From NCBI GenBank assembly GCA_019359325.1, contig JAHHHN010000006.1:310001-374000 (forward strand): a stretch of 64,000 nucleotides of DNA, given 5' to 3'. The translations under genes and the position numbers were made by a program. Under the pieces are notes generated by a model. That model was not told the origin of the DNA, made no database searches, and saw nothing but the letters and a program-made list of their open reading frames with translations. Shown here piece after piece: positions 27,656 through 36,553 of the stretch (position 1 is its first letter; each line of letters starts with the position of its first letter). This stretch comes from Mojavia pulchra JT2-VF2 (GTDB taxonomy: Bacteria > Cyanobacteriota > Cyanobacteriia > Cyanobacteriales > Nostocaceae).

Positions 27656-28591
27656 ATGAGTCGTGGAATTTATATTATTGCTAATGATAAAGTAGCAGAT
27701 CATGCGATCGCCTTACTCAATAGTATCCGATTGCATGATGCAGACACACCAATTATAATGATTCCTTATGATGATAATTATCATAATATAGCAGCTACAC
27801 TTAATAAATATTATGGAGTAGAAGTTTATCAAGACTTAGATTTTATTGACCGCCTTGCTCAAAAATTACATCAAACATTTGGTGGTAAGTTTTTCGCCCG
27901 CCCCAACCAATTTCGGAAACAAGCTTGTTGGTTCGGCCCATTTGATGAATTTTTATATATTGATACTGATATTGTCGTCTTTGAGAAAATAATTGATAAT
28001 CTTAGCTATCTAGATACAGCTGATTTTATTTGTTGCGATTATCAACATTTAGGTGGAATTAAAAATGTTTTTACCCCTCAAGTATTAAAAGATAAACTCT
28101 TTACTGAAAAAGAAGTTCAAGATATTTTCAATGGTGGTTTTTGGGGTTCTAAGAAAAATTTAATTTCGGAAAATGATTTGTACGATATATTCACCGAGTG
28201 TGCAGATCATCCAGAATACTTTGATTTTTCAGAAAAGACTTCTGATCAACCAATTATTAACTATATGCTGCTCAAGCGGATTACGCACCGCTTCAATATT
28301 GTCCGCAGAGAAGGCAAAGCGCCTGGAAATTGGGCGGGGACTCCCTATTTCCAGGCTCAAGGCAAAATTTTATTTGATCCTACAATCAATCAGCCTCTAC
28401 AATATCTTCACTGGGCGGGTATTCGTATTCAACCCGGTTGTCCCTACTGGGAGATTTGGGAAAATTACCGAAATTTGAATCCGGCATTACCACAGGTAGT
28501 TATGCCAGCAGTTATAACCCAAACTCAGTGGCAGCAAACATTTAGTAAATTTAAAAATAAAATACGTACTGGATTTTTCAGCAATAAGTGA
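27656..28591 (+). CDS. Nostoc-type GT-A glycosyltransferase (paralogue 2)
   Basis: 311 residues. Same layout as its upstream neighbour: IIANDKVADHAIALLNSIRL at the start, CWFGPFDEFLYIDTDIVVF (DXD as DTD 103-105) and a C-terminal LQYLHWAGIRI segment matching LTYLHYIGLSS of the partner. The 10-bp spacing suggests one transcript. The pair probably arose by tandem duplication and diverged; different sugar or acceptor choice is inference. Confidence 0.82.
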   Translation: MSRGIYIIANDKVADHAIALLNSIRLHDADTPIIMIPYDDNYHNIAATLNKYYGVEVYQDLDFIDRLAQKLHQTFGGKFFARPNQFRKQACWFGPFDEFLYIDTDIVVFEKIIDNLSYLDTADFICCDYQHLGGIKNVFTPQVLKDKLFTEKEVQDIFNGGFWGSKKNLISENDLYDIFTECADHPEYFDFSEKTSDQPIINYMLLKRITHRFNIVRREGKAPGNWAGTPYFQAQGKILFDPTINQPLQYLHWAGIRIQPGCPYWEIWENYRNLNPALPQVVMPAVITQTQWQQTFSKFKNKIRTGFFSNK

Positions 28592-28623
28592 TTTTTAATC
28601 CTTGTTTTTAAGCAGTTTGCAAT

Positions 28624-28676
28624 AAGTAAATTTAAATAACAAGCAAAAATATGCGCTTGTATGATTAAATTTACTT
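28624..28676 (+). terminator. Long two-level hairpin after the glycan locus
   Basis: AAGTAAATTTAA (28624-28635) pairs perfectly with TTAAATTTACTT (28665-28676), with an inner ACAAGC/GCTTGT stem. It lies 33 bases after the last glycosyltransferase and probably ends the transcript. Confidence 0.6.
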
Positions 28677-28695
28677 TCAGGGTATGTATAAAATT

Positions 28696-28715
28696 TTTCT
28701 CACTATAGTGAGAAA
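28696..28715. promoter_or_regulatory. Perfect 20-bp palindrome
   Basis: TTTCTCACTATAGTGAGAAA is fully self-complementary. It follows the terminator hairpin of the glycan locus. It could be a second stem of a terminator region or a dimeric protein-binding site; no gene starts nearby on the plus strand. Confidence 0.45.
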
Positions 28716-28762
28716 GAGAGATAAGTCTATTACTATAAAATAGTAAAATCGGCAAAGTCTAC

Positions 28763-28828
28763 ACAAAAAAATTGTTCAATGCAAGTTGATACTTCCATTT
28801 TGGGATAATATTTTACTTGCAATGAACA
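28763..28828 (-). terminator. Terminator for the minus-strand UbiB-side genes
   Basis: ACTTGCAATGAACA (28815-28828) and TGTTCAATGCAAGT (28773-28786) pair with one mismatch. Read on the minus strand the second arm is followed by ATTTTTTT, the usual rho-independent layout, 38 bases after the stop of the small membrane-protein gene. Confidence 0.65.
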
Positions 28829-28866
28829 TTTACGTTAATTTTTCTAATATTAAGTTTTTTCTATTT

Positions 28867-29265
28867 CTAAGACAAAGAATCTAAATCTAGAGATTGCATT
28901 CCTCGGCGCTCCGCAAAATCCAGCATACTTCCTAATTGTAACCAAACTAACAAACAAGTCAGCAAACTTACAGGCAAGCCAATTCCTAAAGCCAGCAAGG
29001 TGGGAAAGCCAAATATTTCTAAACCTGATGAGAGAAATAAGCAAACACCGCCAGTTATACCTAAAAATGGCACAAGCAGTTGTTTCAAAAAAGAACGTGG
29101 TTTAATATTTTCTACCCGTACACCGGAGGGGTTGGTGTGGGCATTGCTTGCCCATTTTTGAACAATTACTTTTAAAGTGCCAGATAGTGCTATGCCAGAA
29201 GTTAATGCTGTCAAGAAACCAACAAGTAGTAGGAAATATGGCGGTTGCAGAGGGTAATAGTACAT
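28867..29265 (-). CDS. Conserved cyanobacterial membrane protein
   Basis: 132 residues with three hydrophobic spans (about 9-31, 65-82, 88-110) and a conserved-looking basic loop between the first and second. The C-terminus (MLDFAERRGMQSLDLDSL) is acidic and probably cytoplasmic. I do not recognise a function. It lies 52 bp downstream of the UbiB-like gene on the same strand, so the two may be co-transcribed. Confidence 0.7.
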   Translation of the reverse strand: MYYYPLQPPYFLLLVGFLTALTSGIALSGTLKVIVQKWASNAHTNPSGVRVENIKPRSFLKQLLVPFLGITGGVCLFLSSGLEIFGFPTLLALGIGLPVSLLTCLLVWLQLGSMLDFAERRGMQSLDLDSLS

Positions 29266-29317
29266 GAAAACTCCTGATTGGTAGGTAAATTTAAAAGTAA
29301 TTGTGCGCTTTTACTTG

Positions 29318-31042
29318 TTAGTTTCGACCTTGTGCTTGATTACCACCAAAAGAAATAAAGGATGTGGCTTTTGGCAGGATAGCAGATGCACCTTCTTTGG
29401 ATAACTCTGTTAAAAAGCCGATCGCTACACTAAATAAACGATTGGGTTGTAAGTCATCTTTTACCAGATTCCACAGGCGTTGGACTTCTTCCGTATGTAG
29501 GCGGTCATCCTCAGTTAGGGCTAGCACCAATTGCCGTCGGAGAAACTTACCTTCTTCAGACAACAGAAATTGCAACCCCATCTGTGCTGTAGGTAGTACA
29601 TCAAAGTTGTCATCAGTGCGGGCGATCGCAATTAAATTCTCCAACCTCTGCCACTGGAACTTACCATCTTTGAACAGCACATTTAATAACCGCCGCCGTA
29701 ATTCGGGAGATTCTCCTGTCAGCAACCTTCTTGCTATGTAGGGATAACCCACCTCAACAATTTTGAAATTTGGATTGAGGCTAAGGGCAATACCTTCTTG
29801 GGTTACTAGCGAACGAATAATTAAAGCAAACTTCGCTGGAACTCGGAAAGGATATTCATACATCAGTTCCGAGAACTCATCGGTAATGGTTTTGAAGTTA
29901 AAATCTTTGACGTTTTTGCCAATGGCGTTGCCTAATACCGCTTCCAACGCTGGTACAATCGGGCAAATGTTTGTGTCTGGTGTCAAAAATCCTAGTTTTA
30001 CAAAGTCTTCTGCTAAGTCGGTGTAGTCTTTATTAACCAGATGCACTAACGCATCTACAAGTGTTTCTTTGGTAGTTTCCTCCAACTGATCCATCATGCC
30101 AAAATCGATGTAAGCCATGCGTCCATCAGGCATAGCAAATAAATTTCCGGGATGGGGGTCAGCATGGAAGAAGCCGTGTTCCAATAGCTGTTGTAAACCT
30201 GAGGTCACACCAATTTTGATAATTTCCTCAGGGTCTAAACCAACTTCGCGGATGCTTTTAGTGTCTGTCAGCTTGAAGCCGTTAATCCATTCGAGGGTTA
30301 AAACACGGCTATTAGTATAACGCCAGTAAATACTAGGGACTTTTACACTGGGGTCGTTGCGGAAGTTGTGTGCAAACTTTTCCGCGTTACGGCCTTCATT
30401 GATGTAATCAATTTCTTCAAATAACTTTGTGCCAAACTCGTCAACAATTAAACTGAGGTCATGACCGAGATTGAGGGGTAACCAAGGAGCAAGCCAACTT
30501 GCTCCCCAACGCAATAGGTAGAGGTCGCGTGTTAGAACTGGGCGTAAGTTGGGGCGTTGCACTTTCACTGCCACTTCTTCTCCACTGAGCAAACGTCCAC
30601 GATAAACTTGACCCAAGCTTGCAGCTGCTACCGGAGTAGGTGACAATTCGCTAAAAATTTCGTGAACTGGGCGAGTAAGTTCAGTTTCGATAATGTGATA
30701 AGCTAGTACGTTATCAAAAGCTGGCAATTGGTCTTGCAGCTTCACCAACTCTTCTAAGAAGTCTTTACGTATTAGATCGGGTCGTGTTGATAGGGATTGA
30801 CCAACTTTAATAAAAGTGGGGCCAAGCCGGATGAGCAGTTCTCGCAGCTGAGTGGCGCGTTTCTTCTTGTTTTGCTCGACTTGATTTTGCCATTCATCCC
30901 ACTTAAGACTAATAATAAATCCAGCAAAAGACCAGATAATTCTCAGCAAACGCCCCCAGGCAAGCCAAGGACGATAACGATAATAACGAGCGATCGCGTC
31001 TGGATTATACTGCCTTAGTTGAGCAGATTGATACTGACCCAC
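29318..31042 (-). CDS. ABC1/AarF/UbiB atypical kinase family protein
   Basis: 574 residues. Visible family features: the N-terminal KxGQ-type motif (GPTFIKVGQSLSTRPDL, about 92-108), an Ala-rich loop AAASLGQVYRGRL in place of the Gly-rich loop, VAVKVQRP (catalytic Lys), LEHGFFHADPHPGN and YIDFGMMDQL (catalytic and metal Asp). Members act in isoprenoid-quinone and lipid metabolism, usually as ATPases rather than protein kinases, at membranes. Many cyanobacteria and plastids have several paralogues, so the exact role (for example plastoquinone or tocopherol related) cannot be set. Confidence 0.93.
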   Translation of the reverse strand: MGQYQSAQLRQYNPDAIARYYRYRPWLAWGRLLRIIWSFAGFIISLKWDEWQNQVEQNKKKRATQLRELLIRLGPTFIKVGQSLSTRPDLIRKDFLEELVKLQDQLPAFDNVLAYHIIETELTRPVHEIFSELSPTPVAAASLGQVYRGRLLSGEEVAVKVQRPNLRPVLTRDLYLLRWGASWLAPWLPLNLGHDLSLIVDEFGTKLFEEIDYINEGRNAEKFAHNFRNDPSVKVPSIYWRYTNSRVLTLEWINGFKLTDTKSIREVGLDPEEIIKIGVTSGLQQLLEHGFFHADPHPGNLFAMPDGRMAYIDFGMMDQLEETTKETLVDALVHLVNKDYTDLAEDFVKLGFLTPDTNICPIVPALEAVLGNAIGKNVKDFNFKTITDEFSELMYEYPFRVPAKFALIIRSLVTQEGIALSLNPNFKIVEVGYPYIARRLLTGESPELRRRLLNVLFKDGKFQWQRLENLIAIARTDDNFDVLPTAQMGLQFLLSEEGKFLRRQLVLALTEDDRLHTEEVQRLWNLVKDDLQPNRLFSVAIGFLTELSKEGASAILPKATSFISFGGNQAQGRN

Positions 31043-31493
31043 GCCTTTATTTGCCTCTTCAACTGGGAATTACACTTTTTTGTTTATTTCCAGACTTACA
31101 AGCTACTTGCAAGTACAGGATATCGATAGTTTTTATAAAAAACGATTAAACTTGACCCAACTTCTGGGTAGTATTTGTAGCGATATAAGCCTACTTTACT
31201 GCCCAGATTATTTTATCTTTTTCTTAATTCTACTTTATAAAAGTACAAATATTCTCTTTTTACCAGGATTTTGTGCGCGATACAGCAATTCAGTATCTAC
31301 CAGGATCTAGCCACTAATAGGATTTTGCTAATCCAAATGTGGATGGTAGCCAGGTCAATGAAGCGTCATAAACTTTTTGACTTTCCACCTAACGAGGCGA
31401 TCGCAATCCTTGCGCTTCCCCAAGCGGCGCTTGGGGCAATGGAAACTCCGTTTGCATTCAGGCATATACGGGCGATCGCACGCAAGGGTTCTG
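31043..31493. other. Intergenic region with a GC-rich hairpin
   Basis: 450 bases without a supported gene; the frame at 31271-31504 overlaps the gatD 3' end, crosses a hairpin and HIP1 sites, and is probably chance. CCCCAAGC and GCTTGGGG (31418-31436) make a perfect stem around GGC, flanked by two gcgatcgc sites. Confidence 0.5.
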
Positions 31494-32312
31494 TTAAACT
31501 TTAGCCGCAGCAGGTGTTGGTAAACTCACTTTTAATCGCTTAAACATCGCTTCCCGTGCTTGCACAGCTAGAGTATCATCCAACGGTTCCAGGGTAATCG
31601 GCTGCTGATACTTCAGTCGTAACGCTGTTTGAATTAACCAGTCAGCGACAAAGGGATTTTTCGGTAACAGTGGCCCGTGGGAATAGGTGGCTATAGCATT
31701 CTGATAAAATGCTCCCTCTGTGCCATCTTCACCATTATTTCCTAAGCCGTGTACGACTCGCCCCAAAGCTTCTACTTTCCCCAGCTTGGTGCGTCCGCCA
31801 TGATTTTCAAAGCCAACCAAATACGGTGTGCTACCCGTCATCGCTTTTAAATCTTGGGCTAAACGAGTGGCTGTAACTTCAATCACTAAGTTACCAATGC
31901 AGCGTTTAGTATTTTCACCAGGATGCACGGAGACTAAATCAAGTATTCCCAAGCCTTCAATCCGGTGTCCCAAACCGGGTTCATAATAGTGTCCTAGTAA
32001 CTGAGGGGAACCACAGGTAAATACGCCTGGTGTGCCATTTTCAATTTTTTCACGCATGGCGTCGGCTTTTGCGCCTTGCAAATCACGCATGACAATTTCT
32101 TGCTGACGGTCTTGTGCCCCACCACCTACAATTAAATCTACGATTTTAATATCTTCTGCTGTAGCGTTTTGATCCAGGGGTAATACTTTAACGTTGTACC
32201 CCCGCCACTGAGCGCGGCGTTCTATAGTAATAACATTACCGCGATCGCCATAAGTACTCATCAGTGTTGGATACAACCAACCAATTGTGATTTCAAATTT
32301 TTGAGAACTCAT
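31494..32312 (-). CDS. gatD: Lipid II isoglutaminyl synthase, glutamine amidotransferase subunit
   Basis: 272 residues of the CobB/CobQ-like glutamine amidotransferase type. The nucleophile elbow VFTCGSPQLLG gives Cys100, and YSHGPLLPKNPF gives catalytic His212; there is no cobyric-acid synthetase domain. This short layout is that of GatD, which releases ammonia from glutamine for MurT to amidate the D-Glu of lipid II. A murT-like gene lies 0.9 kb upstream on the same strand, separated by an opposite-strand gene. Assignment depends partly on that neighbour. Confidence 0.88.
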   Translation of the reverse strand: MSSQKFEITIGWLYPTLMSTYGDRGNVITIERRAQWRGYNVKVLPLDQNATAEDIKIVDLIVGGGAQDRQQEIVMRDLQGAKADAMREKIENGTPGVFTCGSPQLLGHYYEPGLGHRIEGLGILDLVSVHPGENTKRCIGNLVIEVTATRLAQDLKAMTGSTPYLVGFENHGGRTKLGKVEALGRVVHGLGNNGEDGTEGAFYQNAIATYSHGPLLPKNPFVADWLIQTALRLKYQQPITLEPLDDTLAVQAREAMFKRLKVSLPTPAAAKV

Positions 32313-32721
32313 ATAACCTCACATATATTGATAATTCATAACTTTTTCTCCTTATAGTTTGGAGAATCCGGTCTATATCCAGAGTTTGCGTAAGCATATC
32401 GCACATTTGCCATACTTGGTATATTTATACGTTAAAAACTTGAATCTAGTCTTTAGCCTCTAGAACGTACCTATAAAATAAATCTTAAATTGCGTAGGCT
32501 GAATGATTCCCTCTTTAATACGTTATTCGGATACACAGTTGATAATGGCTACTTATAGCATTGCTGAGGATTTCGTATTTTATGTAACAGTTTTGTTGTA
32601 ACATTTTGCAGATAATCCCAAAAGAGTTATCAAGGAATTTCAAAAATCAGTTTCACTTTTCCTGTTAAGCCGTAATATTACAGATTGGCATAGGTTTGTT
32701 TCACAACCTGAAAATTGTTAT
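32313..32721. other. Divergent intergenic region
   Basis: 409 bases between gatD (minus) and a plus-strand gene; AT-rich, no gene or clear repeat seen. It should hold promoters for both directions. Confidence 0.45.
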
Positions 32722-33123
32722 ATGGATTGTAAAACTGCTACATTAGTCTACCAAACTGAGAATCATCTCGAAAAAATTCGTGAGATTTTTCCAGAAGCAT
32801 GGAGTTTCTTGGAAGAGCAATCTTTTGCTTATATTCAAGGTAAAAAAGACAATTTTGATTCTGCTGTTAAAGATTTAGTTGGTGAAACCAATTTCAAATT
32901 TAGAATGGTTCACCGTGATGACAAAGACCAACTGACCAAAGACCTCGCAGAATTATTAGGAGATATTACCTCTCGCTTACTTTTGGAAAAACATTTTTCG
33001 CAATTAGTTGGTCAACAAGTGTTTTTTAGTACTATTTGCTGTAGTAGCCATCTGACAACTGACCATAAGTTGACTTTAGAAGAGGTTCTACCAATCCAAC
33101 GTGCAGCCGTTAAGCTGCAATAG
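32722..33123 (+). CDS. Hypothetical protein between murT and gatD
   Basis: 133 residues, mostly helical and charged, no signal peptide or membrane span. The C-terminal half has CCSSHLTTDHKLTLEEVLPI, with two Cys and two His that could bind a metal, but this matches no family I know. The frame starts with ATG after a very AT-rich leader and ends before a repeat run. It is transcribed opposite to its neighbours, convergent with murT. Confidence 0.6.
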   Translation: MDCKTATLVYQTENHLEKIREIFPEAWSFLEEQSFAYIQGKKDNFDSAVKDLVGETNFKFRMVHRDDKDQLTKDLAELLGDITSRLLLEKHFSQLVGQQVFFSTICCSSHLTTDHKLTLEEVLPIQRAAVKLQ

Positions 33124-33206
33124 GTTAGGGACTGACGATTAGGGATAGGGATTAAGGTATTGAGGTGTGAGAATTTCCCAGTACCCAGTCCCTAGTACCT
33201 AGTACC
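33124..33206. repeat. Degenerate short repeats (taggga / tagtaccc types)
   Basis: Mixed tandem units around tagggatagggatta and cagtacccagtccctag type sequence, lying between the convergent hypothetical gene and murT. Similar ccccagtccccag runs occur at 34663-34692. Confidence 0.6.
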
Positions 33207-33209
33207 CAA

Positions 33210-34550
33210 TTAAAGAATTTTCCGACCAGTTAATACTTCGCGTACACTCAACATAGCTGTATATGTTGGTAATATATGTAGCGTTTCATTGTTGGGTGTA
33301 TGCGCTAAGGCTGTGTTAATAGCCTGACGTAAATCTTCTTCAACAATCAGATTACAATTGTTTTGAGGTTTGGGTTCGCTATAGCGTAAACGTAAGGCCA
33401 TATCATAAGCGCGATCGCCACTAACTACTAAAGTACCTCCACGCTGAACTAATTTTTCTGTATCTACATCCCAAATCCAAGATACATCTTCGCCATCTTG
33501 AACTCGGTCATTTAAAACTAACAAAGTAGTTTTATCTGAACTTTGAGTGACTACGCGAATTGTTTCATTAGTTCCTACAGGATTTTTGGATAATAAAATC
33601 CTTACCTTTTTACCGTTAATTTTTAACTCTTCAGCACGGCCGAAAGCTGCTTGGAAATGGGGAATTGTATCGCGGATAGTAGCTTCATCAATTCCTAATT
33701 CTTGAGCAGCGGTGGCAGCAGCTAAAGTATTATATTTGTTGTATAAACCAACAAGAATTTGCGGCCATTCGCTGCTATTAAGGCTGGGTTGACTTCTACT
33801 AAAGCCGCAATTAGAACAGCTATATTCGCCCATGTGGGATAAATACACACCTTTGTAGTCTAAAGCTTGTCCGCATCTGGGGCAATATATAGAATCAACA
33901 GCATGAGGAATTGCTTCTAAATACTGATCTGGTTCACTCAAACCGAAAAACGAAACTCGCTGTTGGGATAATTGTTGACCGAGATGGCAGATTGTTGGGT
34001 CATCAGCATTGGCCACTACAATGGTTTGGGGTGGTAAAGTAGCGATCGCACGTCCCCACCGTTTACTAATAGTATCTACCTCCCCGTACCTATCGAGTTG
34101 GTCGCGGAACAAGTTTAAACATAGAATGAGCTTTGGCTGAATTGGTGCTAGTACTCTGGGTAAGATGTTCTCATCAACTTCTAAAATGGCGTAGTCAACA
34201 TCTAAGCTGCCCAGTAAGCTAGCATTGTCCATCAACGCTGTCATCAAGCCATTTTCCAGATTTGCGCCTGTTGAGTTGTGAGCAACGCGGTAGCCTTTGC
34301 GTTCTAGTATCTCTCTTAATAGCAGCGATGTTGTGGTTTTACCATTAGTACCAGCAATCAGAATTGCCCCTTGTTTTACTTGCTGGCTCAATAATTGTAA
34401 GAGTTGAGGTTCGATGCGACGGGCAATAGAGCCTGGTAATACACTAGCAGCACCTAGACGTAGCGATCGCACTATAAATGTCACGCTTTTTGCTACAGAC
34501 ACCGCGAAACCAAGTCTTAATCTATCTATAAGTTGTATTTTGTTTCTCAC
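33210..34550 (-). CDS. murT: Lipid II isoglutaminyl synthase, Mur-ligase subunit
   Basis: 446 residues. Mur-ligase ATP site IAGTNGKTTTSLLL (65-78), central domain with VDYAILEVDE and LNLFRDQLDRYGE, a four-cysteine zinc ribbon (CPRCG about 226 and CSNCG about 246) inserted in the central domain, and the C-terminal DUF1727 region. The zinc ribbon and DUF1727 separate MurT from MurC-F. With GatD it amidates the alpha-carboxyl of D-Glu in lipid II, best known in Gram-positives. Cytoplasmic, acting at the membrane. Confidence 0.92.
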   Translation of the reverse strand: MRNKIQLIDRLRLGFAVSVAKSVTFIVRSLRLGAASVLPGSIARRIEPQLLQLLSQQVKQGAILIAGTNGKTTTSLLLREILERKGYRVAHNSTGANLENGLMTALMDNASLLGSLDVDYAILEVDENILPRVLAPIQPKLILCLNLFRDQLDRYGEVDTISKRWGRAIATLPPQTIVVANADDPTICHLGQQLSQQRVSFFGLSEPDQYLEAIPHAVDSIYCPRCGQALDYKGVYLSHMGEYSCSNCGFSRSQPSLNSSEWPQILVGLYNKYNTLAAATAAQELGIDEATIRDTIPHFQAAFGRAEELKINGKKVRILLSKNPVGTNETIRVVTQSSDKTTLLVLNDRVQDGEDVSWIWDVDTEKLVQRGGTLVVSGDRAYDMALRLRYSEPKPQNNCNLIVEEDLRQAINTALAHTPNNETLHILPTYTAMLSVREVLTGRKIL

Positions 34551-34798
34551 AGTAGTTAGCTAATAGCCTTAAGTTTTAAATTAATTTTGTGAGTTTAGCG
34601 AATCCTAACTCAAAACACCAGCCGATATTGAGTATAGGGAAAATTATTTTTAATATTTACCCCCCAGTCCCCAGTTCCTAGTCCCTAGCCCCCAGAGGCG
34701 TTATCTTAAAAAATAGTGCTTGGACGTAATAATATATCCAGCGCTGGTTGCTGAATTCAGCACAAACTTACAAATAGTAGCTCTCAAGGTTCCTTTTG

Positions 34799-35383
34799 AT
34801 GAATGGCATAAAGTTTCTTTTTTTACAACAAAAAACTGACTGGCGGCAGTTAGTTTCCAAAGCTTTGATGCTACTTGCTTGCCTGTTCATTTTAAATATG
34901 CAACCAGCATTTGCAGGTATTAAAGATGACATTTATGATGGCAATATCTTTGTGGTTTATGCTGGTAATGGTTCACTAGTCCCCCCGAAACAGACACTGG
35001 CACAGTCTTTAGAGATGCATAAGCCGACAGTGTTAGCTTTCTATGTAGATGACAGCAGAGATTGTAAGGAATATGCCATTGTAATTTCACGGATACAAGA
35101 ATTCTATGGACGTGCAGCAGAAATTATTCCGATTAATGTAGATAGTATCCCATCCAAAAAGGACTACAACGCCACAGAACCTGGATATTACTATTCTGGA
35201 AGCGTTCCTCAAGTTGTAGTTTTTGATCAGTCGGGTAAAGTAGTCTTGAATCAGAAGGGTCAAGTGCCTTATGAGGAAATTGACGATAGGTTAAGAGAAG
35301 TGTTTTATTTATTACCACGCTCCGAATCAGTGCAGTTAAAGCGGCGCGCCTTCAATGAGTTCAGTGGTGAGTTAAGTAAGTAA
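34799..35383 (+). CDS. Thioredoxin-like exported/lumenal protein (PSI-accumulation-factor type)
   Basis: 194 residues from the ATG at 34799 (AAGG site 9-12 bases upstream; a TTG lies three bases before). A long N-terminal signal (ALMLLACLFILNMQPAFAG, cleavage after AFA) precedes a thioredoxin-like fold: KPTVLAFYVDDSRDCKEYA has a single Cys where thioredoxins have CxxC, then a cis-Pro-like SVPQVVVFDQSGKVV. It would act in the periplasm or thylakoid lumen. I recall similar proteins annotated as thylakoid photosystem I accumulation factors; that naming is from memory. Redox activity is doubtful with one Cys. Confidence 0.7.
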   Translation: MNGIKFLFLQQKTDWRQLVSKALMLLACLFILNMQPAFAGIKDDIYDGNIFVVYAGNGSLVPPKQTLAQSLEMHKPTVLAFYVDDSRDCKEYAIVISRIQEFYGRAAEIIPINVDSIPSKKDYNATEPGYYYSGSVPQVVVFDQSGKVVLNQKGQVPYEEIDDRLREVFYLLPRSESVQLKRRAFNEFSGELSK

Positions 35384-35616
35384 CATTGGAGGTAGACCAA
35401 TTTGGTCTGCCTCGATTTTTAGTGCAATCTGATACTACATTCTCAATTACCCAAAGGATAATATTTAAATATCTACCTTAATCAACATTTATAGCCTACA
35501 GTCCCTAGCAAACGACTAATGCTAATGACTAATGACCCTCCGGGTTCGTCAGTTGCTCATGGGAAAAATCCCCAAGATCCCACTGACTCACCAATGACTA
35601 ATTAGAGTGTGTTCTG

Positions 35617-36225
35617 ATGTCAAAGGTTTACACTACCGAGGAACTCATCCAAATTTTAGCAGCCGAACGACAAGCTTGCCTCAAGGGTGAACGCTTGAAG
35701 TTAGAGGTAACTGTCTCTGGCAATCCTTTAATTGACCAGTTTATCAGAACCGATGGGTTGCAAAAATTCACTGCCTATCAAGATTTTAAAGCTGCCATTC
35801 ACGAGTATCAAAGAGAAAATCACGTGTCAGGAATTATCTGGCACGAAGTGAATGTCAAAGGTAAATCTTTGCACTATCCAAAAGTAGATAGTGAGTTAAT
35901 TGCTTTAGACAGAGACTTGAAATTATTACAAGCTACAAAAAATTCTATACTGGAATTCTGGTATGAAGTCACAGTAGAGATGGACTTATACTTGAGTTTT
36001 AATAACAGCAAACAATACCAACAAATTACCACAAATGATGTTAAAAGAATTGCCCAAAGAACAGAATGGGCAAGTTTATGGAAGTGGGAAAATTCTAACT
36101 TCTTGGAAATAATTTTGCAGTTAGGATGGGGTAAACCAGAAGAAGCCTATTATAAACGTGGCAGACCGCACTCTGGTAGTGAGTACATTCATGCGGTAAA
36201 ACCTGGCAATCGTCCTATTGGTTGA
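35617..36225 (+). CDS. Conserved hypothetical protein
   Basis: 202 residues, soluble, mixed alpha/beta, no signal or membrane segment. Segments such as EELIQILAAERQACLKGERL and a C-terminal GWGKPEEAYYKRGRPHSGSEYI look conserved rather than random, but I cannot place them in a family. Upstream (35520-35600) is a repetitive segment with ATGACTAATG units and a gtcagt/actgac inverted pair. Confidence 0.65.
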   Translation: MSKVYTTEELIQILAAERQACLKGERLKLEVTVSGNPLIDQFIRTDGLQKFTAYQDFKAAIHEYQRENHVSGIIWHEVNVKGKSLHYPKVDSELIALDRDLKLLQATKNSILEFWYEVTVEMDLYLSFNNSKQYQQITTNDVKRIAQRTEWASLWKWENSNFLEIILQLGWGKPEEAYYKRGRPHSGSEYIHAVKPGNRPIG

Positions 36226-36361
36226 TTGAGAGCTAGGATAAGAATGCTGAAATCTACGTCAAAATGCCGGACAAAATTGCGACAAAATTGCATTTACTTT
36301 CATTAAGTATAAAGGCACTGTATCTGTAGCATAAATTTCACCTGTACAGATAAGCTGTAGC

Positions 36362-36553
36362 ATGAAAGTACGCGAACTTATCAAGCGACTAGAAGTGGAT
36401 GGTTGGTATTTGGCTAGAACTAGAGGTAGTCATCGACAGTTTAAACACCCTGATAAACCTGGTACTGTAACAGTGTCTGGAAAGCCAAACGTAGATGTGC
36501 CAATCGGTACTCTAAAAAATATCTGGAGACAGGCTAAATTGGAGGAAGACTAA
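36362..36553 (+). CDS. hicA: HicA-type mRNA interferase toxin
   Basis: 63 residues, the usual HicA size. The double-stranded-RNA-binding-like fold is recognisable: KVRELIKRLEVDGWYLARTRGSHRQFKHP with catalytic His24, then GTVTVSGKPNVDVPIGTLKNI. It would cleave mRNA when freed from HicB. It overlaps the antitoxin gene by one base (TAATG), which indicates translational coupling. Confidence 0.9.
   Translation: MKVRELIKRLEVDGWYLARTRGSHRQFKHPDKPGTVTVSGKPNVDVPIGTLKNIWRQAKLEED

Noticed and set aside
31271-31504. 77-codon plus-strand frame
   Set aside because: Crosses a hairpin and HIP1 sites, overlaps the 3' end of gatD and resembles nothing known.
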